64,000 bases of DNA from Sneathiella sp. HT1-7 (GCF_020731145.1 NZ_JAJFZN010000004.1:372001-436000); one strand, 5' to 3'; positions 24,698-33,206 are shown, counted from the stretch's first letter. Made by a program: numbers and translations. The notes: generated by a model from the sequence alone, not told the origin.

Positions 24698-27397
24698 ATG
24701 GCATTTGAAGAGCTTGTTATCTGGTCAGGTCAAGATATACGGCCGGTCTGGCAAAAGGACGCGCTTCGGCGTTTAGCAAAAACCGCAGAATTGACAAACG
24801 ACGATCTTTCGACACTACGAAAGGTCATTGAGAAGGAAGTTGGTCTCATCAATGAAGAACTCCCGCCTATCACTGCTTTGGCCGCCGAACACTTATCCGA
24901 TCCGGCGACAGGTGCCCCTCGTACGATTCTCGGCGCGATTGGACCTGTGCGCCGGGTTGATCGGCTAGCGAGCGACCAGCCTTCGATCAAATTCGCGAAG
25001 AAAGGTATCACGCTCGTCTACGGCGCAAACGCATCTGGCAAGAGCGGTTACTGCCGAATAGCAAAACAGCTTTGCCGGTCTCAGAGTCCTCAGGAGCTCA
25101 AAGGCAATGTCTACGATGCTCCCGCTGATCCGCCGGAGGTTGATTTTGCATTCGGCATCGAAGGAGGAAAACCCGAGCGACAAGAGGCGACTTGGCGTCA
25201 TGGCGATTCCTCTCCGCCGGAATTGGCACGAATATCAGTCTTCGACACAGCGACCGCCCGCGTCTATGTTGATAGAAATCGCAAGGTCGAGTTCCTTCCC
25301 TACGAACTTGACCTTCTAAACAAACTGGCTTTGGCAGCTAGGTCCCTGGACGGTGACTTTGAGGCACGGGAAAATGCGATAGATGCCGCGATCCGAACAC
25401 CTCTTCCCGGCGGCTATTCGGAAGGCACTGCTGTTTCCCAAACTATTGCAAAGCTTGTACCTGAAACCGTTAAGGCTGATCTTCCCGAAGAAGCGGAGCT
25501 GCGCGCACTTGCCGAATGGAATGATGAAAAGGAAGCTACGCTTCAAAGTCTGAGCGAAGAAATTCGTGCCGATCCCAAGGCGCGATTGCGGACTCACAAA
25601 TCAGCGATGCAGGAACTTGAAAACGTCAAGACCGAACTCTCAGGCCACCTCGCGCTCCTTGCCGACGATGCCATTGCCAAGATCAGAGATGCGCATACCG
25701 ATATGACGACAAAGGCCGCGGCAGCCAAAGCCGCGGCACAAGGCTTGGGAAAGGGAATGCCAATTTCCGAAATCGGCTCGGAATCCTGGCAGAAGATGCT
25801 TCTTTACGCTCGTGAATTTGCTGGTGAAGTCTTTTCAGAGCACGATGACCCGAAGCTCGTCAACGGCGAAACGTGTGTTCTTTGCCAGCAGTCCTTGGAG
25901 GATAAAGCGTCGGCGCGGCTAACAAAATTCGATGAGTATATTTCAGGTCGCGCTTCCAGGGACAGCCAAGCGGCGGTGGATAGTTACGAGGCGCTTGTCG
26001 CTTCGGTAAATACCCTTCGCCTTAACACGCCGGATCAAGCCAAAGTGCTCCTTGATGTCTATGGCGGGATAAGTGATGACCGTCGGGTCCATGCCGACAA
26101 AATTGCCCAAGCCTACGTTGTACTCGCTTCGCGTCTTGAGGCGGTAAAGGCGATGGTCGAAGCGGGTGCTTTCGACGATGTGGATGCTATGGAAGTCATT
26201 CAGAACGATCTCATCCATGAGATTTATATAGCGCTCGCTAAGCTTGGAGAGCAGATTGACGCTCTGGAGAACACAGGTACTGATGAAGAACGTCTTAAAG
26301 AACTCGCATCCCAAATGACGGAGCTCGAAGATACTAAAAAGCTGAGCCAAGATATTGAAATTGTGATCACTCGGCTCAAGCAGCTTGTGGAACGTCTCAA
26401 GATCAAGGAGGCGCGCAAAAAATGTGCCTCTGGTCCCATCGCGCGACAGCTAACAACCCGCCGCCGCGCACTCTTAACCGACAGTTTGAAAACGCAGCTC
26501 ACGAAAGAGCTTGAGACACTCAAACTCTCGCACATTCCCATCGACCTTTCGGACCGGAGTGTTGGCCCAGATAGTGTGATCGAAGTTGGTCTTACTGCCA
26601 GTCAGCGCGTGGCGAACAACAGTGATGTGTTGAGCGAGGGCGAACAAAGGGCACTCGCACTGTCTTGTTTTCTTGCCGAACTTATCGAGGTCGGAGCGGA
26701 ACATGGCATCATTGTCGATGATCCAGTCTCTTCACTTGACCATTTCCGCATGGAAGCTGTGGCAAAGCGGCTTGTGGCGGAGGCAAAGGCTGGCCGCCAA
26801 GTCGTTATCTTTACGCACAATATCATGTTTCATTACATGATAGAAAATGAGGCGCGTCGTGCTGATATTCCCAGCCACACTGAATGGATGTCAAGCCAGG
26901 ATGGAACTAAATTCGGAATCATTGATGACTCAGGAAGGCCAAACCACACCAAGAAAGCAAAGACGCGTATAGGTGAACTCAATGAAGCAAAAGCCAAGTT
27001 GTTTAAAGACGGATATGATCCAGCGGTACCGGCATGTCGTGATCCGCTCACGGCTATCTATACGCTAATGCGCGAGACTTGGGAGAGGATCGTCGAAGAA
27101 ATCTTGTTTAACGGCACGATTCAGCGGTTTCGCCCGGAAGTAATGACGCAAAGCCTCAAACATGCCTGTTACGTTCCAGCAGATGACTACCCGGCGATCT
27201 TTGAAGGAATGAAGCGATGCTCGCATTATTCCGGCCACGATAAGGCGGCAGATTTACCGCTAGACTTGCCGGCAAAGGAAGATATTGAAGCGGACCTGCA
27301 GGCCCTAGTCGATTTCTACAAGAAGGTCTCTGAAAGAAAAGCTACTTTGGAGAAAGGGCGTACTTACGAGAAGGGGCCCGAGCCAGAGTTTCTTTGA
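24698..27397 (+). CDS. SMC/RloC-like AAA ATPase with CxxC hook, candidate defence protein
   Basis: An 899-residue ABC/SMC-type ATPase of the AAA_13 kind. Walker A is GANASGKS at 109-116; two long charged helical stretches (about 260-330 and 480-610) flank a CVLC motif at Cys393/Cys396, like the zinc hook of Rad50 and RloC. The signature LSEGEQ is at 645-650, Walker B IIVDDPVSSLD with Asp674/Asp675, then FTHN. The last roughly 180 residues form a separate domain with a CSHYSGHD motif. This layout recalls the tRNA-cleaving anticodon nucleases RloC/PrrC, but I cannot confirm a nuclease site. I start at MAFEEL (AGG 8 nt upstream); 186 codons upstream lack homology. It stands alone beside recombinase genes. 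Confidence 0.8.
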   Translation: MAFEELVIWSGQDIRPVWQKDALRRLAKTAELTNDDLSTLRKVIEKEVGLINEELPPITALAAEHLSDPATGAPRTILGAIGPVRRVDRLASDQPSIKFAKKGITLVYGANASGKSGYCRIAKQLCRSQSPQELKGNVYDAPADPPEVDFAFGIEGGKPERQEATWRHGDSSPPELARISVFDTATARVYVDRNRKVEFLPYELDLLNKLALAARSLDGDFEARENAIDAAIRTPLPGGYSEGTAVSQTIAKLVPETVKADLPEEAELRALAEWNDEKEATLQSLSEEIRADPKARLRTHKSAMQELENVKTELSGHLALLADDAIAKIRDAHTDMTTKAAAAKAAAQGLGKGMPISEIGSESWQKMLLYAREFAGEVFSEHDDPKLVNGETCVLCQQSLEDKASARLTKFDEYISGRASRDSQAAVDSYEALVASVNTLRLNTPDQAKVLLDVYGGISDDRRVHADKIAQAYVVLASRLEAVKAMVEAGAFDDVDAMEVIQNDLIHEIYIALAKLGEQIDALENTGTDEERLKELASQMTELEDTKKLSQDIEIVITRLKQLVERLKIKEARKKCASGPIARQLTTRRRALLTDSLKTQLTKELETLKLSHIPIDLSDRSVGPDSVIEVGLTASQRVANNSDVLSEGEQRALALSCFLAELIEVGAEHGIIVDDPVSSLDHFRMEAVAKRLVAEAKAGRQVVIFTHNIMFHYMIENEARRADIPSHTEWMSSQDGTKFGIIDDSGRPNHTKKAKTRIGELNEAKAKLFKDGYDPAVPACRDPLTAIYTLMRETWERIVEEILFNGTIQRFRPEVMTQSLKHACYVPADDYPAIFEGMKRCSHYSGHDKAADLPLDLPAKEDIEADLQALVDFYKKVSERKATLEKGRTYEKGPEPEFL

Positions 27398-27623
27398 GCA
27401 GACGTCAGCAAAGCCGCCATTCGTTACTCATTGCTCCAACGGCAGCTCAGGGCCAAAATTGCCATTGCGGGTATACATACCGAAGGTCTTGAAGGGGCTC
27501 GGAGTTGTTGTTCACATCAAATTCAGCCGATGTCTCTTTTTGGCACACTGTCACCATTTGATTTTGGCTACTGAGCGATCATTTTTGTCTCGAAATAGCA
27601 GTTAGCGACATTTCCAGCCCTAC

Positions 27624-27712
27624 CATATCGACTTTATTGGCTATCGCGATACTAAATTTAGCAAGTCTTTCGTGACGGGCTTTTTCCATGTAGACGAACC
27701 AGCGAAACATCC
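27624..27712 (+). pseudogene. Fragment of a second tyrosine recombinase
   Basis: The plus strand encodes TKFSKSFVTGFFHVDEPAKH, close to TKFGKTFVTGFFPVGEPAEQ of the intact integrase at 28185-29240 (protein region around residue 200-220). Only about 25 codons remain, with a small deletion relative to the intact gene. It shows that a related integrase gene was present here earlier, or that the region was partly duplicated. Confidence 0.65.
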
Positions 27713-27768
27713 TCCCAAGCTTCATGGAAACATACAAAACTTTGGATCAGCTATAAGGGGGCAGGACA

Positions 27769-27835
27769 GGTCACGTCTTTCCAACCGAGGCTCTATTATT
27801 TCAATAGCTTAGATGCCACTTTGGTCACGTCTTTC
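27769..27835. repeat. Direct repeat GGTCACGTCTTTC, two copies
   Basis: The 13-mer occurs at 27769-27781 and again at 27823-27835, 54 bp apart centre to centre, upstream of the HTH and integrase genes. Such repeats may be arm-type recombinase or excisionase sites, but two copies are weak evidence. Confidence 0.4.
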
Positions 27836-27888
27836 ACGGCTCTGTCCACAGATTTTCCTCTCGTCGAATTTTATATTCTGCTCATGAA

Positions 27889-27913
27889 CTAACCCGAACT
27901 CTTTCGAGGTTAG
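27889..27913. promoter_or_regulatory. Inverted repeat ahead of the AlpA-like gene
   Basis: CTAACC-CGAA and TTCG-A-GGTTAG pair around a four-base loop, ending 9 bp before the HTH gene start. It could be an autoregulatory operator or an mRNA hairpin over the ribosome site. Confidence 0.4.
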
Positions 27914-27921
27914 AAGTAGAG

Positions 27922-28173
27922 ATGAGGTTCAGAATGACTAATTTGACACAAGACCAGCTGGCGGATCGCTGGCATATGTCACCACGAACACTGGAACAAT
28001 GGCGCTGGCTTGGAAAAGGGCCCGTTTTCCTGAAGATCGGGGCAAGGGTGCTCTACCCTGAAGACCGGATCGAGGAGTATGAGTCAACCCAGCTCTGCCA
28101 GAACACCTCCGGCCCACTAACCTCGGATAGTGTCCTCAACAGATACCCCCTTAAATGTAACCTTGGAAATTGA
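27922..28173 (+). CDS. AlpA/excisionase-like HTH protein
   Basis: An 83-residue protein. Residues about 9-55 match the MerR-like winged helix of AlpA and excisionases (LTQDQLADRWHMSPRTLEQW, then GPVFLKIGARVLYPEDRIEEY). The tail is unstructured. It lies 11 bp ahead of the integrase gene, so it likely acts as directionality factor or transcription regulator of the element. Start could also be the ATG four codons later. Confidence 0.82.
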   Translation: MRFRMTNLTQDQLADRWHMSPRTLEQWRWLGKGPVFLKIGARVLYPEDRIEEYESTQLCQNTSGPLTSDSVLNRYPLKCNLGN

Positions 28174-28184
28174 GAGTAAAGCCA

Positions 28185-29240
28185 ATGTCAAAACACATAT
28201 CAAATAACCTCCGGATCAAGCGTAAATACCTTCTCTGGCTGAAAGATGCCAAAGGCCTCTCTGAAGCATCCATCGATAAGGCTGCTGCTGCCATTTCAGT
28301 CTACGAACAGTTTCTTGAAAAGAAGGATTTTCGCGCTTTCCACTCAGAACGGGCTCGGGCATTCAAGCGCTTTCTATCCTCCCGGAAGAATGAGCGTACT
28401 GGCGCCGATCTCTCCCAGAGTTCGATAAACGGAATTCTCCGGGAACTCAAAAGTTTCTATTCCTGGCTGGCGGATCAGGCGGGCTATAAGTCAAGGGTAA
28501 CCCATTCTGATGCGGCCTATCTCACACCGGACCGCAAGTCAGAGACCGCCCGGCGAGGTTCCCTGTGGAAGCCGCACCCTTCATGTGAGCAGGTTCACTA
28601 TTTACTGCAGTCCATGCCTGTTGATACTGTCATACAGCGACGTGACCGCGCCTTAATCGCCTTTCTTTTTCTTACAGCCTCGCGTGAGGGCGCAGCCATC
28701 TCTCTTCGAATAGGTCATGTCGATCTTCTTAATGCCTGCGTTCAGTTCGATGGCCGGACAGCGAACACCAAGTTTGGCAAGACCTTTGTCACAGGCTTTT
28801 TTCCTGTAGGCGAACCAGCGGAACAGATTGTCTGCGACTGGATTAGCGAGTTGAAGTCTGTGCATCTTTATTCGGCAAGTGATCCTTTATTCCCAAAGAC
28901 AAAAATCGGGATTGGAAAAACCCGACGATTTGAGGCAATGGGTATTACCCGAGAGCCTTGGGCCAACCCGTCATCTGCAGCCCAGATATTCAAGCAGGCA
29001 TTTACGGATGCAGGACTACCCCCCTTCTCGCCTCACAGGATACGCAACACAATTGCAGAACTCGCAAAGGATCATTGCCGGACACCTGAGGATTATACCG
29101 CCTGGTCGCAAAACATGGGGCATGATGACCCGCTTACGACCATACATTCATATGGTTCTGTCGCTCAGGGGCGCCAGGTCGAGTTGTTTAAAAAATATCG
29201 TGAACGTGGACCGCTTGATGATGACGACAAGAATGGATAG
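28185..29240 (+). CDS. Tyrosine recombinase/phage-type integrase
   Basis: A 351-residue integrase. The N-terminal SAM-like core-binding domain spans about residues 10-100 (YLLWLKDAKGLSEASIDKAA). The catalytic domain has Arg in TASREGAAISLRIGH, His-x-x-Arg in SPHRIRNT, and the GHDDPLTTIHSYG end with the second His and the Tyr nucleophile. All key residues are present, so it should be active. The TTG five codons upstream lies in the HTH stop region; I use the ATG at 28185. The defence-like genes on both sides and tRNA-Arg 2.8 kb downstream fit an integrative element. Confidence 0.9.
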   Translation: MSKHISNNLRIKRKYLLWLKDAKGLSEASIDKAAAAISVYEQFLEKKDFRAFHSERARAFKRFLSSRKNERTGADLSQSSINGILRELKSFYSWLADQAGYKSRVTHSDAAYLTPDRKSETARRGSLWKPHPSCEQVHYLLQSMPVDTVIQRRDRALIAFLFLTASREGAAISLRIGHVDLLNACVQFDGRTANTKFGKTFVTGFFPVGEPAEQIVCDWISELKSVHLYSASDPLFPKTKIGIGKTRRFEAMGITREPWANPSSAAQIFKQAFTDAGLPPFSPHRIRNTIAELAKDHCRTPEDYTAWSQNMGHDDPLTTIHSYGSVAQGRQVELFKKYRERGPLDDDDKNG

Positions 29241-29254
29241 ATGCCAATATAGAC

Positions 29255-31108
29255 CTAAACTTTGCTCCTCATGAAGACCCTCGTCTGTTCAGGGTTCAGG
29301 CGATATCCATGCCACGGTAAATTCTCGACCAGTATTTTACCATGCTCTGAATTTAGACCCGCAGAGAGAAACTTTTTCGCAAGCCGGTTACGGGCGCGTT
29401 TCACATTTTGTCGAACCGCTTCTTCACTAGAAAGACCAAGCTTTTTACGGAGGCTGAGCGCTGGTATCGCCGGATAATCAAGCAGGTTAAGGCCCTGACC
29501 TGCAGCTTCCAGATGTTTCTCCGCCAACACCGACAACAACTGGTATGCTGCTCCCCGCAGCTCCACCATTTCATTGATAGTAAGTGTTTTGCGTTTGCCA
29601 TCGAAGACAAGCTGGAGCGGCTCTAATGGCATGATCTTTACATTTTCACTAGAAGCTATTCCGAATAAAATTGTTACCTGTTCCTGCTGTAGTTCACCGA
29701 ACATAGACGGGAGGCTATCAGATGGAAAATCATCAGGATGACTGGTCGACTTAATATCCTTCATTATTTTAATGACACCCGCCCCATGACGTTTGAGAAG
29801 ATCAGAGAGGCGCATTAAGGCCACATCCGGGCTTTCATCCAAGTACTTTATCGCAGATAAAACTTCTGGAAAGTGGCGCTCCAATTGATGTGGTGACATC
29901 ACGTCATATCCAAGAGCATTGCGAACATACGACAGTGCTACCTCCTTATCCTGAACCGACGTTCTGGTGCCCGTCATCAGGTCTACCCGATATGCTTCTT
30001 CTGGATCATGTTTTTGTAATCCAGCAGCCATAATGGCAAACCGGCGATCTATGCATTGGGAACAGCGGCCACAATGTACATGTTGCCTTGTCTGGTTGTG
30101 GACATCGGCACAGCTTCTTGTATGGGCAATCTGATCCGCCATTCCGAGGTGGAATATTTTCTCAACAACTTCTTTTTTTGTACGCCAGAAAAAAGGGTTA
30201 TCCACCCGCAGCGGAGTTCCAAAGATACGACTGAACAGAGAGCTGAACCGGGTGAGTGTTTGAGGATGGGTTGTGCGGGTGGCCCGCGTTCCCAGCACAT
30301 TACCGACAGGCGGAAGGTTGAGGCTGACGATGCCGTTTTCATAAAAGGAAATTCTGTCTTGATCAAAAGCCGCTGCAATTGCCGCCGCAAGTGATGCAAA
30401 CAGGAACGACCTTGTTCGGTGAGTGCCTTCCTTATTTGTGCCTGCCTTTAGCTGAACTTTCGTCTGGAAATGCTTCAGCTTTTGCGATCCAAGCTTTTGC
30501 GCCATTGCTTTCTGGAGTGAATCCTGAATCGGTTTAATCTTGGTTGAGGAGAAATGGCTAATCAGGGCCACCTTGTTTTCGCGTTCAACAATCTCTTCCA
30601 GGGCTCCGGCAAAGGAATCCAGTCCACCGGAAAATAACATGACTGTATCAGGTACCCACGAACCCTCATCGCCGAAATCAAAATAACGTTCCCGGTTTAG
30701 AGGCTTATCTTTCAATTGGGTAAAAATGAATTCGAACCTGTCTCCCGACAGGAACATCACGGTTTCCTCCAGTTCCTGCTTGATCTCAGTCCGGTTCCAA
30801 AGACTTAAGGCCCGCACCGGCATTGTTACAAGGAAGCGTCGGTGCCATTTTGCGCCCATGGCCTGATCTCGCAGGCCGCCCCGGCTGATGCTCGCATCTA
30901 TGGCATATACGAAAGACGCTATTTCTATCAGATCAATGACATGGGTTGGAAGCGCAGAAACAAGGCTTTTCGTCAGGCTGGTAATTTTTAGGGAAACGCC
31001 CTTTAGTTGCCCGTCAATCTCAAACTGCAGCTGCTCATCACCGCTTACATCGGCGATAGGCTCAAGGCAACTGACGTGATGCTCACGCGATTTCGCGGCG
31101 GCGGACAA
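29255..31108 (-). CDS. QueC-like PP-loop enzyme fused to an OmpR-type winged helix
   Basis: A 617-residue protein of unusual build. Residues about 1-150 are an unknown N-terminal domain. Residues 152-360 are QueC-like: ATP PP-loop SGGLDS at 160-165, ENG at 257-259, and a zinc site of Cys333, Cys346, Cys349 and Cys352 (HCGRCSQC). Residues about 500-606 resemble an OmpR/PhoB winged helix, ending ILVENLPWHGYRL. True QueC (about 230 residues) makes preQ0 for queuosine; larger QueC-like proteins occur in anti-phage systems (Qat, type IV CBASS). Start is TTG with GAGG 7 nt upstream, overlapping the partner gene by 26 bp. Convergent with the integrase at 14 bp. Role is probably defence, by modification of a protein or nucleic acid. 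Confidence 0.82.
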   Translation of the reverse strand: MSAAAKSREHHVSCLEPIADVSGDEQLQFEIDGQLKGVSLKITSLTKSLVSALPTHVIDLIEIASFVYAIDASISRGGLRDQAMGAKWHRRFLVTMPVRALSLWNRTEIKQELEETVMFLSGDRFEFIFTQLKDKPLNRERYFDFGDEGSWVPDTVMLFSGGLDSFAGALEEIVERENKVALISHFSSTKIKPIQDSLQKAMAQKLGSQKLKHFQTKVQLKAGTNKEGTHRTRSFLFASLAAAIAAAFDQDRISFYENGIVSLNLPPVGNVLGTRATRTTHPQTLTRFSSLFSRIFGTPLRVDNPFFWRTKKEVVEKIFHLGMADQIAHTRSCADVHNQTRQHVHCGRCSQCIDRRFAIMAAGLQKHDPEEAYRVDLMTGTRTSVQDKEVALSYVRNALGYDVMSPHQLERHFPEVLSAIKYLDESPDVALMRLSDLLKRHGAGVIKIMKDIKSTSHPDDFPSDSLPSMFGELQQEQVTILFGIASSENVKIMPLEPLQLVFDGKRKTLTINEMVELRGAAYQLLSVLAEKHLEAAGQGLNLLDYPAIPALSLRKKLGLSSEEAVRQNVKRARNRLAKKFLSAGLNSEHGKILVENLPWHGYRLNPEQTRVFMRSKV

Positions 31109-31862
31109 GTTCCGACCTCATCTTCTTGAAAGCATATCGCGTAAATTTATTGATCGCTTCTTGATCCAGATTTTGCTCTTTCCAGATCGTTTTGCCGTAC
31201 CATCCGCCCGCAAACTCCTCTACAATCCGCGACGCTTCAACCGTATGTTGCGCCAGAGCACTCTCAAATTCACGGCGTTGGGCATCATCCGAGAAACGCT
31301 TGTTTGCCCCAGTGTGATTGGCCAGTTCACGGCTTAAATAATAATCAAGGGATTTGTACGTTAGTTTGGCGAAAAAGGCGCGCGCGAGAGGGGCGAAGTT
31401 TGCTCCGCTGGAAAAAGACGCCAACGCCTTTCGGATCTCTTGTGGTGTCGGCTCGAATAGCGATGGCAGCCGATGACGGAGCTCGACGGACAATGTTTCG
31501 AGAAATGCCGAGCGGGCAAGCTCTCCGGCGTCTGACGAACCACCAAGTTCAAAGAAGCTTTGGTCAATTGAACCGCTGAGATTAGCAAGGAGTGAGGAGA
31601 CAGACGAAAGCGCGTTAGGATCAAAGTTCAGCCCCGCTAATACCTGATCAAACCCGGGCGAACGCGCCCAAAAGGGCAATTGAACCAGCAGGCTGGTGAC
31701 ATGTTGGAAGGCTGGATCATCAGAGGCACGCCCCAGATCAAGCTCCGATGCCCTTGCAGCAGCGGCAGCAACTTCGTCCAAAGAAGCATCCGCCTCGAGC
31801 AGATCAACAACTTCACGCCATTTCTTCGATTGCGGTAAAGTTCCAAGCCGGATATGACCCAT
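31083..31862 (-). CDS. Unknown partner of the QueC-like enzyme
   Basis: A 259-residue soluble protein I do not recognise. It begins MGHIRLGTLPQSKKW, a compact motif that looks conserved rather than random; the rest is mainly helical and charged, with no membrane segment, no Cys cluster and no nucleotide-binding motif. The end overlaps the QueC-like gene by 26 bp, so the two are translated together. In other QueC-like defence systems a partner protein is needed. A second-position Gly would be exposed after Met removal and may be the site acted on; that is a guess. Promoter should lie in 31863-31973. Confidence 0.7.
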   Translation of the reverse strand: MGHIRLGTLPQSKKWREVVDLLEADASLDEVAAAAARASELDLGRASDDPAFQHVTSLLVQLPFWARSPGFDQVLAGLNFDPNALSSVSSLLANLSGSIDQSFFELGGSSDAGELARSAFLETLSVELRHRLPSLFEPTPQEIRKALASFSSGANFAPLARAFFAKLTYKSLDYYLSRELANHTGANKRFSDDAQRREFESALAQHTVEASRIVEEFAGGWYGKTIWKEQNLDQEAINKFTRYAFKKMRSELVRRREIA

Positions 31863-31973
31863 ATCTATCCCCCGCGTTTAAGAAGATAGATTGTACAATC
31901 ATTGGTTTCAGGTAAAGAGAAAACAACAAAAATGATGCGTTTCAGGCTTACCTGGCGCTTACCTGACAAAATA

Positions 31974-32003
31974 AATGGCTCACCGAATGAACGGTAAGCC
32001 ATT
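31974..32003 (-). terminator. Terminator of tRNA-Arg
   Basis: AATGGCTCACCG at 31974-31985 and CGGTAAGCCATT at 31992-32003 form a 12-bp stem with one mismatch around AATGAA. On the minus strand it follows the tRNA by 8 nt and is trailed by TATTTTG. Confidence 0.65.
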
Positions 32004-32011
32004 GAAAATAT

Positions 32012-32088
32012 TGGTGACCCCGGCACGACTCGAACGTGCGACCTATTGATTAGAAGTCAATTGCTCTATCCAGCTGAGCTACGGGGCC
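32012..32088 (-). tRNA. tRNA-Arg (anticodon TCT), CCA encoded
   Basis: A complete cloverleaf: acceptor GGCCCCG with CGGGGTC, D arm GCTC-AGCTGGATA-GAGC, anticodon stem ATTGA/TCAAT around CTTCTAA (anticodon TCT), and T arm with GTTCGAGTC. Discriminator A and the CCA end are encoded. Its 3' end faces the integrase-bearing island, the usual orientation of a tRNA attachment site. Confidence 0.95.
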
Positions 32089-32112
32089 GTTATCTCGTCT
32101 CGGTAACCGCGC

Positions 32113-32415
32113 TTATCCACGAACCCGTGTATAGGAGAAGTTATCGGCATACGCCTTCAAATGGAGCTGTCGTTTTTTGGGCTCAAAAACCGTAAAGTCG
32201 ATATTATTGCTTTTACAAAAAGCGATTGCACTTTCCTTGTCGTCAAAGTCGATCGTCACTTCCGCATTCATATCGCGCGACCCTGTCCAGCCCATAAGTG
32301 GCTCAACATATCTAGCCTCGGCCGGCGCATATTCAAGGCGCCAATGCTTCGTGCCCTTACGGCCGGACTGCATGGCGTTTTTCGCCGGTTGATATATTCT
32401 CGCCTTCGCTACCAT
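32113..32415 (-). CDS. NDUFS4-like accessory subunit of respiratory complex I
   Basis: A 100-residue protein with the ETC complex I conserved region: MVAKARIYQPAKNAMQSG, W in HWRLEY, PLMGWTGSRD and the C-terminal KAYADNFSY. Alphaproteobacteria share this supernumerary subunit (mitochondrial NDUFS4/18 kDa) with mitochondria; it binds the peripheral arm of NADH:quinone oxidoreductase. The ATG at 32415 is preceded by AGTAGG and lies 7 bp after the PA14 gene; the longer frame up to 32574 lies inside that gene and was rejected. This gene is one of the best taxonomic clues in the window. Confidence 0.9.
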   Translation of the reverse strand: MVAKARIYQPAKNAMQSGRKGTKHWRLEYAPAEARYVEPLMGWTGSRDMNAEVTIDFDDKESAIAFCKSNNIDFTVFEPKKRQLHLKAYADNFSYTRVRG

Positions 32416-32422
32416 TGCGCGC

Positions 32423-33040
32423 CTACTCTCCAATATGACTGAATACTTCGGCCGGAACGAAATCCATTTCGCCATAGCCGGGAGCTTCCCAGTACAACTC
32501 CAATGTCGCGGTGTTTTTCTTTTCGAAATATTTGATGTGGATCGGATACCAGCCCGGTTCAGAAATCTCAACAATTATTTCATCTGAGAAGCGATCGGCA
32601 TGCACATCCGGGTCTTCATAAATCAGCTTGTCGCCGATGGCAATCCAGACTCCATCGTTGGAATGCACCATAAAAACATAGCGGCCGGGTTTCTCCATCT
32701 TGATAAACCCCTTGATGATCGCGCCGACCATATCGTTGCTGTTGGATGTGAGCACATTACCCTGTCCCACCTGATAATTCAGCATAGGAAGAGGAGTTCC
32801 CGGCTTACCATCCATATAACCCATATTCTCTTCAAGCTCGCCAATACTGTTGACCTTGACCCCATAATAGGTGACCGCAAGACCGGGCTTCAGATTTGCG
32901 GGGTCCGGCTGAGGCGAAACAGGCTTGAGATCCTTAAATGTTTCCGCATTGGCCAAAACGGGCAGCATCACAAGCCCGAGCAACAGAACCATCCATCGCA
33001 TCCCGAACCTGAAATTCCCATTTTCGTTTAATTTCTTCAT
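32423..33040 (-). CDS. Exported PA14-domain protein
   Basis: A 205-residue protein with a Sec signal peptide (MKKLNENGNFRFGMRWMVLL, cleavage probably after VLANA). The mature part is a PA14-like beta-barrel: LAVTYYGVK, then YVFMVHSNDGVWIAIGDKL and WYPIHIKYFEKKNTATLELYW, typical for sugar-binding PA14 domains. A GGAGGAGG ribosome site marks the start; the frame extends upstream into the tRNA terminator region and was trimmed. Probably a periplasmic or surface carbohydrate-binding protein. Confidence 0.85.
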   Translation of the reverse strand: MKKLNENGNFRFGMRWMVLLLGLVMLPVLANAETFKDLKPVSPQPDPANLKPGLAVTYYGVKVNSIGELEENMGYMDGKPGTPLPMLNYQVGQGNVLTSNSNDMVGAIIKGFIKMEKPGRYVFMVHSNDGVWIAIGDKLIYEDPDVHADRFSDEIIVEISEPGWYPIHIKYFEKKNTATLELYWEAPGYGEMDFVPAEVFSHIGE

Positions 33041-33173
33041 CAACTTGGCGCCTCCTCCTGACCACAATATATAATCACATTTTAGTGAAAATTCAGCAGA
33101 CAGCAATCTAAAGCGCAAAGAGAAGGAAAATTTCAATAAACTGTCAGATTTAATATTAAAATATTTAATAAAA

Positions 33174-33206
33174 AAAGCCCTGCAATCCATTGAATTGCAA
33201 GGCTTT
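33174..33206 (-). terminator. Terminator of tRNA-Pro
   Basis: On the minus strand AAAGCC-T-TGCAAT and ATTGCA-G-GGCTTT pair around a seven-base loop, followed by a run of T. It lies 5 bp beyond the tRNA 3' end. Confidence 0.8.

Larger units (their letters stand above)
27398..27921. other. Region with integrase remnant and short repeats
   Basis: No intact gene. It holds a decayed integrase piece (27624-27712), the direct repeat GGTCACGTCTTTC at 27769-27781 and 27823-27835, and an inverted repeat just before the HTH gene. This looks like an old insertion border rather than a normal promoter region. Confidence 0.5.

Noticed and set aside
31863..32011. Direct repeat of the tRNA-Arg 3' end as att site
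   Set aside because: I looked for a second copy of the tRNA end within the island and at the IS junction and found none by eye.
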